From assembly GCA_033557465.1 (NCBI GenBank), contig CM066048.1:18948305-19012304 (forward strand): DNA of 64,000 nt, in the 5' to 3' direction. This stretch comes from Ichthyophis bannanicus (lineage: Eukaryota > Chordata > Amphibia > Gymnophiona > Ichthyophiidae). The position numbers were made by a program, and so were the translations under genes. This document shows positions 10,166-21,731 of the stretch, in pieces. Below the pieces are notes generated by a model. That model saw nothing but the letters and a program-made list of their open reading frames with translations. It was not told the origin of the DNA and searched no databases. How positions within the stretch are numbered: position 1 is the stretch's first letter; each line of letters opens with the position of its first letter.

Positions 10166-11344
10166 TCAAGAGCCAAAGGCAGAGGTGAAAAGATGAGCTT
10201 TTAACTTCAGTTTGAAGAGGGACAAAGAAGATGCCTGACGTATAGACAAAGGAAGTTTATTCCAAGCGTAAGGATCAGCAAGGTGAAAAGAGCGGAATCT
10301 GGAGTTGGCAATAGAGGAGAAGGGCATAGCAAGAAGCAACTGGGAAGAAGAACAGAGTACACGAGGGGGGAAATAGGGAGAAATGAAAGAAGAAAGGTAC
10401 TGAGGAGCCACAGAGTGAATGCACTTATAGGTCAGAAGGAGAAGCTTAAAGTGAATATGGAAACGGATAGGGAGCCAGTGAAGAGATCTGAGGAGAAGAG
10501 TAATGTGGGCAAAACAAGGCTGATGGAAAATCAAACGGGCAGCGGAGTGCTGAATAGACTGAAGAGGGAAGAGATGAGACTGAGGGAGACCAGCAAGAAG
10601 GAGGTTACAATAATCGAGACTGGAGGTGATTAGGGAATGGATGAGGATTTTAGTAGTGAGCTCAGAGAGAAAGGGGCGGATTTTGCCAATGTTGAAGAGA
10701 AAGAAGCAACAGGTCTTAGCGATGAGTTGGATATGAGAGGAGAAAGAGAGCGAAGAGTCAAAAATAACACCCAAATTGCGAGCAGATGAAACAGGTTGGA
10801 GAACAGAGCCATCAACAGAGACTGAAAAAGAAGAAGGAGAAAGGGAAATTTTAGGAGAAAAAATGAGTTCAGTCTTGGCCATGTTCAATTTCAGGCGACG
10901 ATGGAACATCCAAGCAGCAATGGCAGAGAGACAGCAAGAGATCCGAGACTGCAAAGCAGGAGAAAGATCAGGAATAGAGAGAGAGATCTGGGAGTCATCA
11001 GCATAGAGATGGTACTGAAAACCATGAGAGGAAATAAGCGCACCAAGGGATTGGGTATAGAGAGAAAAAAGAAGGGGATCCAAGACAGAACCCTGGGGGA
11101 CACCAACCGAGAGCGGGGTAACAGAGGAGGAGGAGGAGCCACCAGAACATACACTAAAGGAGCAATGGGAGAGATATGAGGAGAACCAGGAGAGAACAGA
11201 GTCCCTAAAGCCAAGCGAAGGACAAAGTGTCAAGGAGAAGATCATGGTCAACAGTGTCAAAGGCAGCAGAAAGGTCAAGGAGGATAAGGACAGAGTAAAG
11301 GCCTTTAGATTTAGCCAGGAACAAGTCACTGGAGACTTTGACAA
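10166..11344 (-). pseudogene. L2 ORF2 reverse transcriptase, partial frame
   Basis: A 392-codon open frame encodes the second half of an L2 reverse transcriptase. After a frameshifted start, the motifs '[12 protein letters not shown]' and 'LYADDSQ' (the catalytic YADD) are visible, followed by '[11 protein letters not shown]' and the L2 C-terminal block '[19 protein letters not shown]'. The upstream part, with '[15 protein letters not shown]', lies in another frame (11462-11205), so a frameshift near 11210-11345 disables the enzyme. The RT would copy L2 RNA at a nicked target. A retroelement remnant, not a host gene. Confidence 0.85.
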
Positions 11345-11439
11345 GAGCAGTTTCAGTAGAGAAAACCGGATTGTAAGGGATTGAGAAGAGCATGGGAAGA
11401 GAGGAAGTCAAGACAATGGTGGTAAACCGCACGTTCGAG

Positions 11440-11559
11440 CATAAGAACATAAGATATGCCATACTGGGTCAGACCAAGGTCCATCAAGCCCAGTATCCTG
11501 TTTCCAACAGTGGCCAATCTAGGTCATACATACCTAGCAGTTTCCCCAAAAGACACAGG
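11440..11559 (-). mobile_element. CR1-B 3' end inserted in L2 copy 1
   Basis: About 120 bases of CR1-B 3' UTR ('ataagaacataagatatgcc' and onward) interrupt the L2. The uninterrupted L2 at 32455-32490 reads 'cgcacattcaagtagtttagaaatga', while this copy has 'cgcacgttcgag', the CR1 piece, then 'gtttagaaatga'. The insertion is placed to within a few bases by that comparison. Confidence 0.88.
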
Positions 11560-12578
11560 TTTAGAAATGAAAGGAAGGAGAGAGATGGGGCGATAATTAG
11601 GACAAGAGGGATCAAGTGAGGGTTTCTTAAGGAGAGGCGTGACCACAGCATGTTTAAAGTCAGCCGGGACAGTAGCAGTGGAGAGCGAAAGGTAGAGAAT
11701 ATGAGAAATGGAGGGGACAACGGTAGAGGAAATAGAGGAGAGGAGATAGGATCCAGAGGAGCAAGTGGTGAGCTTGGAGGAGGAGAGAAGAAGAGCAGTT
11801 TCATCAATAGAAATCGTGGGGAAGGAAGAGAGGGTAGGATGAGAAGGGGGGAGAGAATGAAAGCAGGAAAGGGAAATCGGGGATTTGGAGGGAAACTGGA
11901 GAGTGATCTTATGGATTTTATCATGGAAGTAATCAGCCAGAACCTGGTCAGAAAGGGAAGGAGGGATCAGAGGTGGAGACTTTGAGGAGAGAATTGAGAG
12001 CAATGAAGAGACGGCGAGGATCAGAGGCATGAGAATTAATCAGGCGAACAAAGTAATCTTGTTTGGCAAGAGCTAAAGCAGGTTTGAAAGAGCAGAGCAT
12101 GAATTTGAAATGAAGGAAATCTTCAGGGGTGCGGGATTTGAGCCAGGTACGCTCAGCAGAGCGGACACAGGAGCGAAGATAGCGAATAATGGGAGAGAGC
12201 CAGGACTCTGAGGTAAGGAACACCTTACAGGACGAGGGATGAGAGGAGCGAAAACATCCAGAGCTGAGAAGAGCGCAGCATTATAGGACATCACTGCCAT
12301 ATCAACAGACTTGGAGGACAAAACAGAGGAGAGAGAAGGAAAATGGTCGAGGAGAGAACCAGGGGATCAATGGCAAGGTGGTTCCTAAAAAAAGTGGAGG
12401 AGACAGGACGAGGCGGGGGGGGGGGGGGAGGGAGGCGAAGATTAAAGGAGAGAAGGTGATGATCAGATAAAGGAAGAACCGTATTACTGAAGAGTGCGAT
12501 ATAAAAAAGACATTAAATAAATAAGGAGAAAGCAACAAGCTGGGCTCATCAACTGCTGTGCTTCAAGGTTCTGACTCC

Positions 12579-12821
12579 TCAGAGTGCCGGAATTAGCACC
12601 GTCCTCCCCTCGCACATGAAGAGTTCCAGATATAACATGGCACAGGATTTTTCAGTTGACGTTCCACATCCTGCGTGGGTATGATAGGCAATATTAAAGC
12701 TATTTTCAACCTTATCTTCAGCTACAGTGACACTGTAGCCACCAAACACAAATTTCTGTTGCATGGGATTCATGCTTACTTTGAATCCTGACATCCTTCT
12801 AAAGCCATCAACTCGCTTCAC
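12579..12821 (-). CDS. Unrecognised 80-codon coding-like frame
   Basis: The minus strand holds an open frame with balanced composition unlike the surrounding repeats (starts MKRVDGFRRMSGFKVSMN; a later part has three Cys in 'HAGCGTSTEKSC'). I do not recognise the family. It sits just upstream of the L2 copy 1 and next to a C-run (12839-12854). It might be an exon or retrocopy fragment of a host gene, or part of an unknown repeat; without comparison nothing more can be said. No splice context stands out. Confidence 0.25.
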   Translation of the reverse strand: MKRVDGFRRMSGFKVSMNPMQQKFVFGGYSVTVAEDKVENSFNIAYHTHAGCGTSTEKSCAMLYLELFMCEGRTVLIPAL

Positions 12822-12959
12822 CCTTGTGTGTCCCTCCCTCCCCCCCCCCCCCCGAGACTTATTTTTTTTATGGCATATTTATTAATTGTCCTTAATGATC
12901 CAAAGTACTGCTTATAGTGCAATTCCAGAACAGACCTAGGGCTTTTCAGTAGGTGTACG

Positions 12960-13128
12960 CATTTCAGAGTCACACCAAAGGCTATGCAAGTAGTGCGGCC
13001 GCACAGGGTGCAAGAACAAAAGGGCGTTTAGGAAGCCCAACAAAAGCAAGTTCTTGCAAACAGCTGGATGGGTGGGGACGCTAGGTTTACCAGTTGCACA
13101 AGGAACATTGTTAGCTCGATACGGTCCT
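12960..13128. mobile_element. Short hAT-like B element (MITE)
   Basis: The ends match the hAT-like B element at 53791-54950: left 'tgcaagtagtgcggccgcacagggtgc' against 'tgcaagcagtgcagtcgcac', right 'gctcgatacggtcctg' against 'gctcgatatggccctg'. It is about 170 bases long and has no coding capacity. Target duplication is not evident, so exact ends are approximate. Confidence 0.55.
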
Positions 13129-14596
13129 GCAGCAGTTCTCTATGCTGTATTCATGTATTATATACAGCAATGTGAAGTCTGCATGGAGCTGTGATCAGGA
13201 GAGATTTAAAAAAAAACAGGGACTGTGTCAGGAGGTAGAGGGAGAAGAGGAGGGTAGGTCCTCCTTCTCCCTCTTTTATCCCTCATACCAATTCCCAGAT
13301 CTTTTTTTCACCTGACTGGTCCCAGTTCCAGTACAAACATATAGTGGCCCAATGGTCCTCCATCTGGAGCTTCTGTCCAAGAACAATACACAATGGCTAT
13401 TTTTCAGTGGTAGTGATAACACAGAAAACCAACATGGGACTTGTGAGCCGTGGTCTGCTCCCAGTTTTCTTCAGGCAGAAGAGGTGAGCCATGCTTCGCG
13501 GGCCTTCCCCTGGCTTTCTGTATTATCACTGGTGCTGTGGGGTGCTGACCCTGCTCAGCAGCTCCAGGAAGAAGACCATCAGGCCCTTGGCCCTCATACT
13601 GCAGGAAATGAAAAGTGAAAGTGTGTGCCGTTGGGTCAATGATGACTCCTAGCAACCCAGCCCCTGGGTTTTCTTGGCTAAGCATGACCGTAAGTAGACT
13701 GAAAGGCCTTTTTTCTGAACAGTAAATCTACAGCATCTGGTATTCCAAGCTGATCGCTCAGCCAAGCCCAACTCTGCTGAGATCAGGCTCGCTCAGGGCA
13801 GCAAAATTAATGGTTATTCAAGCTAGCAAAAAGAAGACAATACCTGTAATATCAAAGAAATTTCCCCAACACACCTATCCATTCAGTCTACTAGTTTTAG
13901 GTAACCAGATGTCCCTGATATTCAGGGATTGCCCCGGTTTGGAGGTAGTGTCCCCGACTCCATGGATGGACGTTTACCACCTCCTGTCCCTGATTTCAAT
14001 GGGGACAAAGCCAAAGGGCATTCTTCTCCTGCCTATCCCTCTAATGCAGTCTTCTCAATCCTTTTAGGAAAAGATGTAAAAACAATTTCTTTCTTTGAAA
14101 AAGAGGAGGAATTTTAGAAATATATAGAATATTTACCTATATGTATACAATTAAGTTGAAGCATATATATATGCATGCTTATAACTCAAGAAGGACTGTG
14201 ACTGTCATTTTTAAACTTTTGAAATTACTGAATGGTCATTACTCAATTGGTCATTTCAAAATATATGTGGTAAAGATGCCCGAGGAGGACCCCTGCCCCT
14301 CCTACCCAGCTCAGAAAATACCTCCTAAAATTCAATTTTGACTTATGATCTCACAAGATGAGCAGCTTGGCCAGAGCTAACAAGTTCAATCCTCGAGAGC
14401 TGTAAAGAGGGCAGGTTTTCAGGATATACCAAATGAAATATATATATATATATGAATATGCATTAGATAAATTTTCATATAGTGGAAGTAATATGCATGC
14501 ATTTCCTGGCTTGATCTCATCCTAAGAGGGCATTGTGCATGCCGCTCCCCACCATCTCTTGGATTTTTCACTCTGAGAGTGAATAATTACCATTTA
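13129..14596. other. Non-genic DNA with a SINE tail fragment
   Basis: Bases 13625-13720 ('gtgccgttgggtcaatgatg', 'gggttttcttggc') match the tail module of the SINE at 40676-40897. A small purine/pyrimidine hairpin lies at 13230-13280. Bases 14350-14545 carry a common AT-rich interspersed repeat with 'atgaatatgcat' and an (AT)n tract at about 14433-14450. Open frames here have no recognisable domain. Confidence 0.4.
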
Positions 14597-15755
14597 CCAC
14601 AAATACACTCTCAATCCCAATAATCCTTTGGTAACAAGCTTCACTCTTACTCAATACTCCAGTTTTCCACAGAAACCATAGTTTAGAGATAGCCAACCAA
14701 CAATGCAAAAACGTCAATTTACCAAATAAGGAAGAAAAGGCCTCAGGGCATTATCATAGCCCTCTATATGGCAAAAAACAGCCGTAGGGGAGATAGAGAC
14801 GTATGCATCATCGGCCTAAAAAACACCCCCTTTTTTAATTACTTTTAATATAATTGAATATTTGGAAAAGTATTTTAGCAATACTCAATACTTATCAAAC
14901 ATGACTCTCTTCTAGTTTCTTAAATATTAAAAGCAGATTGAAACAACCAACCCCTTTGCTATACATCATCCGGGGGTATACCGTATCACTAATACGGCGA
15001 TCGTTGGACCTCAAAAGACATACAGGGAGATAAGCGCACCATCACACAGGCAAGCTCCCATGCACGGGACTTTTCCTGGCTCCAAGCTTTTTTTGCCCCT
15101 GAGGAAGCCCATACGGGTGAAACGAAGATCTTTGTTGGACAGGAGTATTTGCCAGCCGTCAGCGGTTGAAGAGATAAGTAAAGCGGTTGGGACCTTGCCA
15201 GAGCATTTTCAGGATTTTGCAATTGCTTTGTTTCACTTTGTAGGAGCTTGCGTATGTGATGGTGTGCTTATCTCCCTGTATGTCTTTTGAGGCCCAACGA
15301 TCGCCGTAATAGTGATACGGTATACCCCCCTGTTGACATATGGCAAAGGGATTGATTGTTTCAATCTGCTTTTAATATCTGGATATAATATTACTATTTA
15401 AGAAACTACAGTAGAAGAGGATTATGTTTGATGAGGGTTGAGTATTACTAAAGTACTTTTCCAAATATTCAATTATATTTAAAGTAATTTTAAAAAGGGG
15501 GCGGTTTTTTAGGCCGATGATGCATACGTCTCTGTCTCCCCTACGGCCGTCTTTTGCCACATAGAGGGATATGATAATACCCTGAGGCCTTTTCTTCCTC
15601 GTTTGGTATACTATATGGCTATTTTTTGCATGGTTGGTTGGCTCTAAAATATTGTTTCTGTGGAAAATTGGAACTTGAGAGCTAATGTAGTTGTATTGAG
15701 TAAGGGTGAAGCTTGTTATCAAAGGGTTATTGGGATTGAGAGTGTACTTGTGGTA
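14597..15755. repeat. Large inverted repeat, arms of about 460 and 515 bp
   Basis: The left arm (14597-15058) and the right arm (15241-15755) are inverted copies over essentially their full length, with scattered differences and small indels. Outer ends read 'ccacaaatacactctcaatcccaataat' and its complement at about 15723-15755; inner ends read 'caggcaagctcc' and 'ggagcttgcgtatg'. The spacer of about 180 bases holds a hammerhead-like motif (15094-15141). No arm encodes a recognisable protein. It may be a foldback element or two opposed copies of one retroelement end. Confidence 0.85.
15094..15141 (+). ncRNA. Hammerhead-ribozyme-like motif (type I layout)
   Basis: In order: TGCCC (stem I 5' side), core CTGAGGA (15099-15105, fits CUGANGA), one extra A, stem II GCCC-ATAC-GGGT (15107-15118), core GAAA (15119-15122), a short stem III in which ACGAA (15122-15126) pairs with TTTGT (15131-15135) around GATC, cleavage-site T (15136), and GGACA (15137-15141), which pairs with TGCCC except for one C-A mismatch. 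Type I hammerheads with short stem III are known from Penelope-like elements. The extra A and the mismatch mean activity is doubtful; the motif itself is directly visible. Confidence 0.5.
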
Positions 15756-17617
15756 CTTGGGGACTTTTCATTCTGGGAGGGTGGGAAAAGGGGATACTCC
15801 AAACATTTTGCATTGGGGTATAAATCTGAATGCAAGCCACAGGTTTTTCTATACTTGCAATCTGTGATCAGGCTGGAGACAAGCAATCCCCAGTTCGTAG
15901 CTGCTGGAGGCTTGGTTTGACATTCTACATTCCTCGTTCATTCCCCTTCTTTCTAAAACCTGGACTTTACTTATAGAAATATAATGAATTCCTGGCTTCC
16001 TTTATAAGTTAACAATTTTTTCTTTTTCTCTGGTTCTATTTTTAGACGGGAGAAGGCGTCTACACGGTAAGTTTTCAGATATGTGTCTTGCTAGCCCCCC
16101 TCCCTTAACTGACATGCGGGCCTGATTGGCATTAATCTCCTTAAGACTGGAGTCTATTTCTTTAGCTTTGTGGCCGCCTTGTATAAGAGAAAAAGCCTTC
16201 ATTTTCTGTAATGTTTTTTCTGCTTAAATCAGAGGTAGGCAAATGCCATCATTCTCTTAATTTCTTCTTAAAATGGTTTCCACGTAATCTCATGTTAAAA
16301 GAAAGAGGCCAATTCAGCCCTTGTTTTACCCTCCCCCCCTTTTTTCTTAAATAAATCTCGACTACAGGTCCAAGGAAAAGCTGGACTGAGTCCAAGTGGA
16401 CCTATCAGATGGAGTCAACTAGTAACTCTTACGGCATCATGAAAAATAAAGAAGTGACCTAGTTCAGTGTTTCCCAACCCTCTTCTGAAGGCACACCTAG
16501 ACAGTTGGGTTTTCAGGATGGTGGTTGTAGTTAATTGCCGTCGAGTCGGTGTCGACTCATGGTGACCTCTGGATAGTTGTCCTAAACTATATTTTGTCTT
16601 TAGTTAGGCGGCTCAATGTTGACAGAGTGGCATCCATAGCTGCTCTTATTGTATTGATCCATCTCATTACTGGGAAAGATTTGCATACATTCAATCTCCA
16701 TGCATATTCAGTGTGGGAATCCTGCATCATTGCAGTGACGTTCCTTGTGGCCTTAGGCAAGTTACTTTACCCTCCACTGGACCAAGGTACCAACCTAGAT
16801 TATAAGCTTTCTCTCAGACCAGGGCGGAATTGCAACTTCAATGGATTTACAAAGGCAAGTGATTAAATGCAAAATCCAAATATGGACCAATCAGATCCCA
16901 CGCCATTGGAAAAATTGCTAATATTATGGGCTTCTATTTCGAGTGGTCTATGGGAGTAAGGGAAGCAGGGGTAAGACTGGTGTTAACAGAAAAATTATGT
17001 TATGGTATTTATGGTGGCTTTCGTATGCTAAGAAATGTAAATGTGCGATGGCTGAAGTTTAAGCCCCTACTATTGTAAAGTTTATTGATTGTGCAAGTTT
17101 TTGTAAAGAAATAAGAAGTAGAACAAAATATTGTGCAGCAATTCCATGTTTAATGACTGGATGAGTGGTAATGAATGCAGACTTCAGCTGTGTCTCTTTT
17201 TCATAGGGTCTCAGTATGCGTAGTCAGGAAACCTACGAAACCCTGCAGCAGCAGCAGAAGCCCACATAGACACAGATCATCGTCATCGCAGCATGTTCAA
17301 CCCCATCCTTCTTACTTCCAACTATTTTCTTCTGTGGTATTCCTGCGTCTGGCGCAGCTTTTGCTATTCATCGCAAGACTTCCAGCAGTGGATTGCTTTT
17401 GAGAAGATGGAACTGCATCGTTTACTTCCATTCATTTGCATCAGATTTGATTCTTTAATACTGGAAGATCATTTCTTGCATTGCATTTGTCCTTCCTAAC
17501 ATCCAGCACGCTCATCCCTCACCTATAACCAACCCAACCCATCTTCCCCTCGTCTCTCTTGCTCACAGGGATCTCCACTTCCCACTGGTCCCACAGCTCT
17601 CATACCCCACCCCATGC
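15756..17617. other. Non-genic DNA with SINE pieces
   Basis: Bases 16520-16570 ('gccgtcgagtcggtgtcgac') match the tail module of the antisense SINE at 40676. Bases 16735-16835 ('cttgtggccttaggcaagtt', 'ggtaccaacctagattataa') match a SINE core and L2-like tail in sense orientation. The rest shows no gene; the open frames at 16549-16866 and 17175-17499 have no domain. Confidence 0.45.
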
Positions 17618-18980
17618 CAAAAGGGCCAGCGTTAGACATGCAGGGGCCCAGGGCAGAAGTTAAGGAGGGGGCCCCTCAATCCCCTCTCCCCCCCCCAACT
17701 TCTCATATCTATCTGGTTAATATTTATTTATAAAACTTTTCCCTCCAGGAATATGTCTAAACTTGCCTTAACTCGCTTTCCAAGGTCTCTTGTCTATTTC
17801 CATATATACTGCAGTTGGCCTGAAGACATCCATATAGCTACTGAGAAAACTGAAGAGGCCACTCAGTGCTAAGAGAATACCTGCCACCAGTCACACACGC
17901 ACAACACAGATAGACCTGCACCAAGCATAGACTAAGCAACCACAAACTAAAAATAGAAATATTTAGACAAGAATTAAATTAAAACCCCAATAGTCAGACT
18001 TTGTCTGCAGAGCAACAAGGGAGAAATAGAAAGAGATGCATTTTCTCTGTACAGTGTCCAAATATAAAGCTTGCATATATAAATTCCAAAAACTGACATA
18101 TTCCCATCACTAAACTGAAAACAGAATTATTTTTTTCTACCCTTGTTTCCCAACCATTTTATTTTTCTAATCGTGGTGTTCCTAGTCTCTGGTTTCTGGT
18201 TTCTGCTTTCCTCCCCTTTTAACAACTCTCTTTCCAGGGTCTTCTGTCCATTGGCCATTTCTTCTCTCTCCTTGTCTTCATTTCATCTTTCTTCCATTGA
18301 TTTTTCTCTCTCTATGACAAGATTTCACTCCTCCTCCTTACCTTTCAGCCCTCAATCTCACCTATCTATAGCTTTCCAATCCTTGCACAAGGCCTTCCAT
18401 CCCCATCTCTCTTTCCTTCCTAAGCCTCTTATTCCCCAGTATCACTAACTTTCTCGCCCCTCCCCCATCCAGCATTTCTCTGCCCCTCTTTCTCCTTGGC
18501 TGCATGTCCAGCATTTGTACCTCTCTCCCCCTGGGCCCCCATGTCCAGTATTTGCCCTCCATCTCTCTCTCCCCTCCCCCATGTCTAGCATTTCTCCCTC
18601 TCTCTAGGGCCCCCGCCCCCCCCCCCCCCCATATTCAGCATCTCCAATTTCTCTTCTCTCCACCATGTGATCCTTCCAAAACTTCCCTCGTCCTGCCACA
18701 GCGGCCAATACCACCAAAGGTCTTTATTGAACCTGTGGGCACTAACACAAATAAAAGAAACAAGCATGAAGTCTTTGAGCACATACATGCTTTAAAAGCT
18801 CGGCCAACCCATTAGGCAAACTAGGTGGAAGCTGGGGGAGGGAGGGGCAGCAAAGAGCAGAGCATTCAAAGCTACACAGCAGAGCATTCAAAGCTACACA
18901 GCAGATTTGGACAGCCAAGGGTGTAAAGCTTAAGGTCTGCCTAAGGTGCCAACACCTTGAACCAACTCTAGGGCTGGCCC
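17618..18980 (-). mobile_element. Reversed hAT-like A-related element
   Basis: Ends resemble hAT termini ('agggccagcgttaga' near 17621 and the complement of 'tctagggctggccct' near 18967-18981). Bases 17990-18140 read on the minus strand match the 3' section of the hAT-like A family ('gcatctctttctatttctc', 'ggaatatgtcag'). In place of the usual G-rich repeat there is a C/T-rich tandem region (about 18440-18650) with the recurring theme 'catgtccagcattt'. No transposase frame. Boundaries are approximate. Confidence 0.6.
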
Positions 18981-19638
18981 TAGTCAGAGCGGGCAAGATC
19001 AGTGTAACTATGCTCTGGCTTGCAGTTTCTTTGACATTTGTAATGAGATGCAGTCACCAAAACCATCTCTAATTCTGCTATTTGGGAGCCCCTTGTAGCT
19101 GTGGTGCCCAGGGCAACTGTCCTGTTTTACCTCTGCTAACACCGGCCTGCATGCCAACCAACATTCCCTATGAGGTACATGGTCATCCTCCATCTGTGTT
19201 ACTACCACTGGGGGTGTTGCATCAACATCACGGTTTCAATCATGAGGGGCAGGCAAGTTCTGTGGGATCTCCAGGGCACTCACCTGCCCCTCACGACCGA
19301 AACTGTAGGAACATTGGTAGAAGACACCTTAGAGGGAATGTTGACACCAACAGTCACAGCTTATGCATTTGCCAGAGTTTTCGGAGTGGAATGTGCACGT
19401 GTGTGTTTATGCGTGAATGCGCAAGTGTGTGTTTTATATTTATAGATCACCGTGGTGTGCCCTCTCATCTGTGCCAGAACAGATGGCGTTCAGAGGCCTT
19501 GAGGGGAAAAAAATATAAAGTTGACATGGCATAGCGACACCTAGAGCCCATGATTGCAGGATTTTGGAAAGAACTCTGACGTATGGCCCCCAAGCCAAGC
19601 AAGCTTGCTGCAGTAACAGCACTAAGTGATATGTAAGG
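18981..19638. other. Unrecognised non-genic DNA
   Basis: No supported gene. Bases 19395-19435 have a GT-rich, microsatellite-like patch ('gtgtgtttatgcgtgaatgc'). The overlapping short frames at 19082-19534 and 19170-19445 lack motifs. Confidence 0.35.
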
Positions 19639-19859
19639 TAGGGATGCGTATTCGTTAGCGTGTATTAAGTTAGTTAATGCACCTTAAAAGTGTTGGTTTG
19701 TGCACAGTTGACTTAATACATATACAATCAATCTGCACATGTGTTAAAAAGTTTGGTGTATTAAAATTTTGATTAAAAATATGTCAAACAAATCATTAAA
19801 ACACACCCAAAAATTAGGTGAAAAATGAAATGAAAATTCTTGACCTGTGCCCATCCCTA
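19639..19859. mobile_element. Small AT-rich MITE
   Basis: The left end TAGGGATGCG and the right end GCCCATCCCTA form terminal inverted repeats around an AT-rich core of about 200 bases. Flanks atgtaagg and ttggaagg could be a decayed 8-bp duplication (5 of 8 match), which would fit hAT. No coding capacity. Confidence 0.6.
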
Positions 19860-21731
19860 TTGGAAGGACATACAAATTAGGAGAAAAAATCCTGAATAAA
19901 GGCTGATGGCGCCAGATCCTAATCCTAGCCTCAAACGGAGAGAGAAATGGCAACCTGCCGCCCCAAACCCCTCCAAAAAGAACCCTACCAAATCAGAAAT
20001 TCTATATTGAATCTAGAGCTAATTTCTCCATTTGCCTTTTGGAACTTTGTATTGTTAAGGATGGGTTGACATTCTAAGCATAAGGGTAATTTTGAGAGAT
20101 GATGCCTATGCTTGTGTCAATTAGATGGCTAGCTCAGTCGGGTGGGGAATGAGGGGTTAAAAATTAGGGATTATAGTTGATATCAGCTTATTTGAATTAC
20201 TGAATGATTATCTGTTGTGCATTATATATGTTTGCCTTTAACAGCCTTGTTGTATTATATGAAAATCAATAAACAAGTTTTACACTAAGTGAAATTATGG
20301 CTTGGTTAAAGAAAATATCAAACAAGATGTAATTTAATGCAGTTCATGCTTCCTATGTACATACCATGCTACCGAGACCAGGTACAATGCAGGCTTTGCA
20401 AGCTCAACACATTCGCACACTGCCCTAGCACAGAACAGGCAGCAGGCGTGAAAGCTTCACACACACAGACACGCTGCCCCACCACAAGACAGGTACAGTA
20501 AAGTCAGCAGCAGTGCAAGCCTTACTCCAACACATATCACTGCCAAGCAGGGAGATTTTAGGCCTGTCCTGGATTTCTGACAACCTTAGCCTGATGCATT
20601 ATGGGAGCTGCAGCACCGATTTCAAAGGACAGAATCAGGGACTACAAATACCATACTGCTTTGGGATATGAGTTTCAAACTCAGTCAAATTGTCCATAAA
20701 GACTCTCTCCTGGAAGTGGTTCATTAGCAGGCTCTGCATACACCCCTCTACCAGTGTGCCTTCATCTCTAGTGTGAGAGGTCGGGATGATGGTGGCACAC
20801 TATGTAGTACCGAAAGATTGGAGAATGGCCAATGTAAGGTGAAATTAGGCCTTACATGCTAATTGGCTTTCCTCAAGTCCCTCCATTCATCCCGACCTCT
20901 GGGTAGTCAACCTCCACCAGCAGCTTGGAGACCAAGCATGTCATCTTTTGATTACATCAGTGTACTTAGGCAGCTGGCACTACCTACCAGCCCCAGTAAC
21001 CTATTGACAAAGCAGACTCACAGGAGCAACAAATAAGATGTTAATCTTTGAACCAAGCATATATGATCTAAATAAACAACCTGGACCCCCAACCATACCA
21101 GGGACCCTCCTCCACAAGAAAGTAGCTTCTTACCTATCAATCCCCCGAACGCACGCCCAACACGAGCTCTGTCATCACTATTGCTTCTGCAAAACATAAA
21201 ATATGTTATCATTTTCCTTTTTTTTTATGAATGAATTGTGATTCTGCAAGAAAAGGCTCCCAAGCCCTAGCGCCATTGCCTCCTTCAAGGAAACCCCCTG
21301 ACCGCTCAAGCAATGATGACCTGCTTCAGGCCTGGGGTCGCTACGCCGTCTAGGTTGCTGAATCAGGGAGGGACTGGACTGCAGGTACTCAAGGAAAACC
21401 AATTAGCAGTGTCACCACCAGGTGGGCAGGCTACCACCTAGGGCTAGCAGGTCTGCGTCTGATGGCAATTAAGTAGTTGTGCAACACGAGTGGTTGAAGG
21501 TAAAAGGATTTATTTCCCCTCCCGGGGTCGGATTATTCAAATAAACATAACACAGTGCTCAAAATAAATAAGCCATGCTTTCTGGCAAAACATAAAGGAA
21601 AGTAGAACAGCTTCTTCTTGCTTCAAAGTAAATGGTCAAAGTTAAATATTCAAACGCAGCACATAGTTTCACTATGAGCAAAACAGCATTCTTCAGTTGT
21701 AGTGTTTGCCTTACACACTACACAGCCTTGA
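19860..21731. other. Non-genic DNA, partly DIRS-like non-coding
   Basis: Bases 20783-20905 repeat motifs found at the border of the DIRS remnant: 'cccgacctctggg' occurs at about 20892 and again at about 22918, and 'aggtgaaattaggccttac' near 20839 resembles the complement of 'gtaaggtctaatttcacctt' near 22874. This suggests that more DIRS-type non-coding sequence lies here. Nothing else stands out up to the next frame. Confidence 0.4.

Larger units (their letters stand above)
9905..12535 (-). mobile_element. L2 LINE, copy 1 (minus strand)
   Basis: An L2-type LINE lies on the minus strand, from endonuclease remnants near 12480 down to the 3' end at the (CTA)n tract (9906-9924). Blocks in order are an endonuclease end (region 12300-12540), a linker, a reverse transcriptase (11460-10300) and a C-terminal domain. 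The second copy at 30084-33115 aligns with it throughout. A CR1 3' end was inserted at 11440-11559. Frameshifts split the reading frame near 11280 and in the 11.5-12.3 kb part, and a G-run at about 12417-12429 lies inside. Confidence 0.88.

Noticed and set aside
10283..12030. Plus-strand frames rich in Arg, Glu and Gly
   Set aside because: Antisense shadows of the minus-strand L2 LINE, whose RT motifs are clear on the other strand.
18143..18448. Hydrophobic frame resembling a signal peptide
   Set aside because: Pyrimidine-rich tandem repeat of the reversed hAT-like element; no domain and no conserved context.
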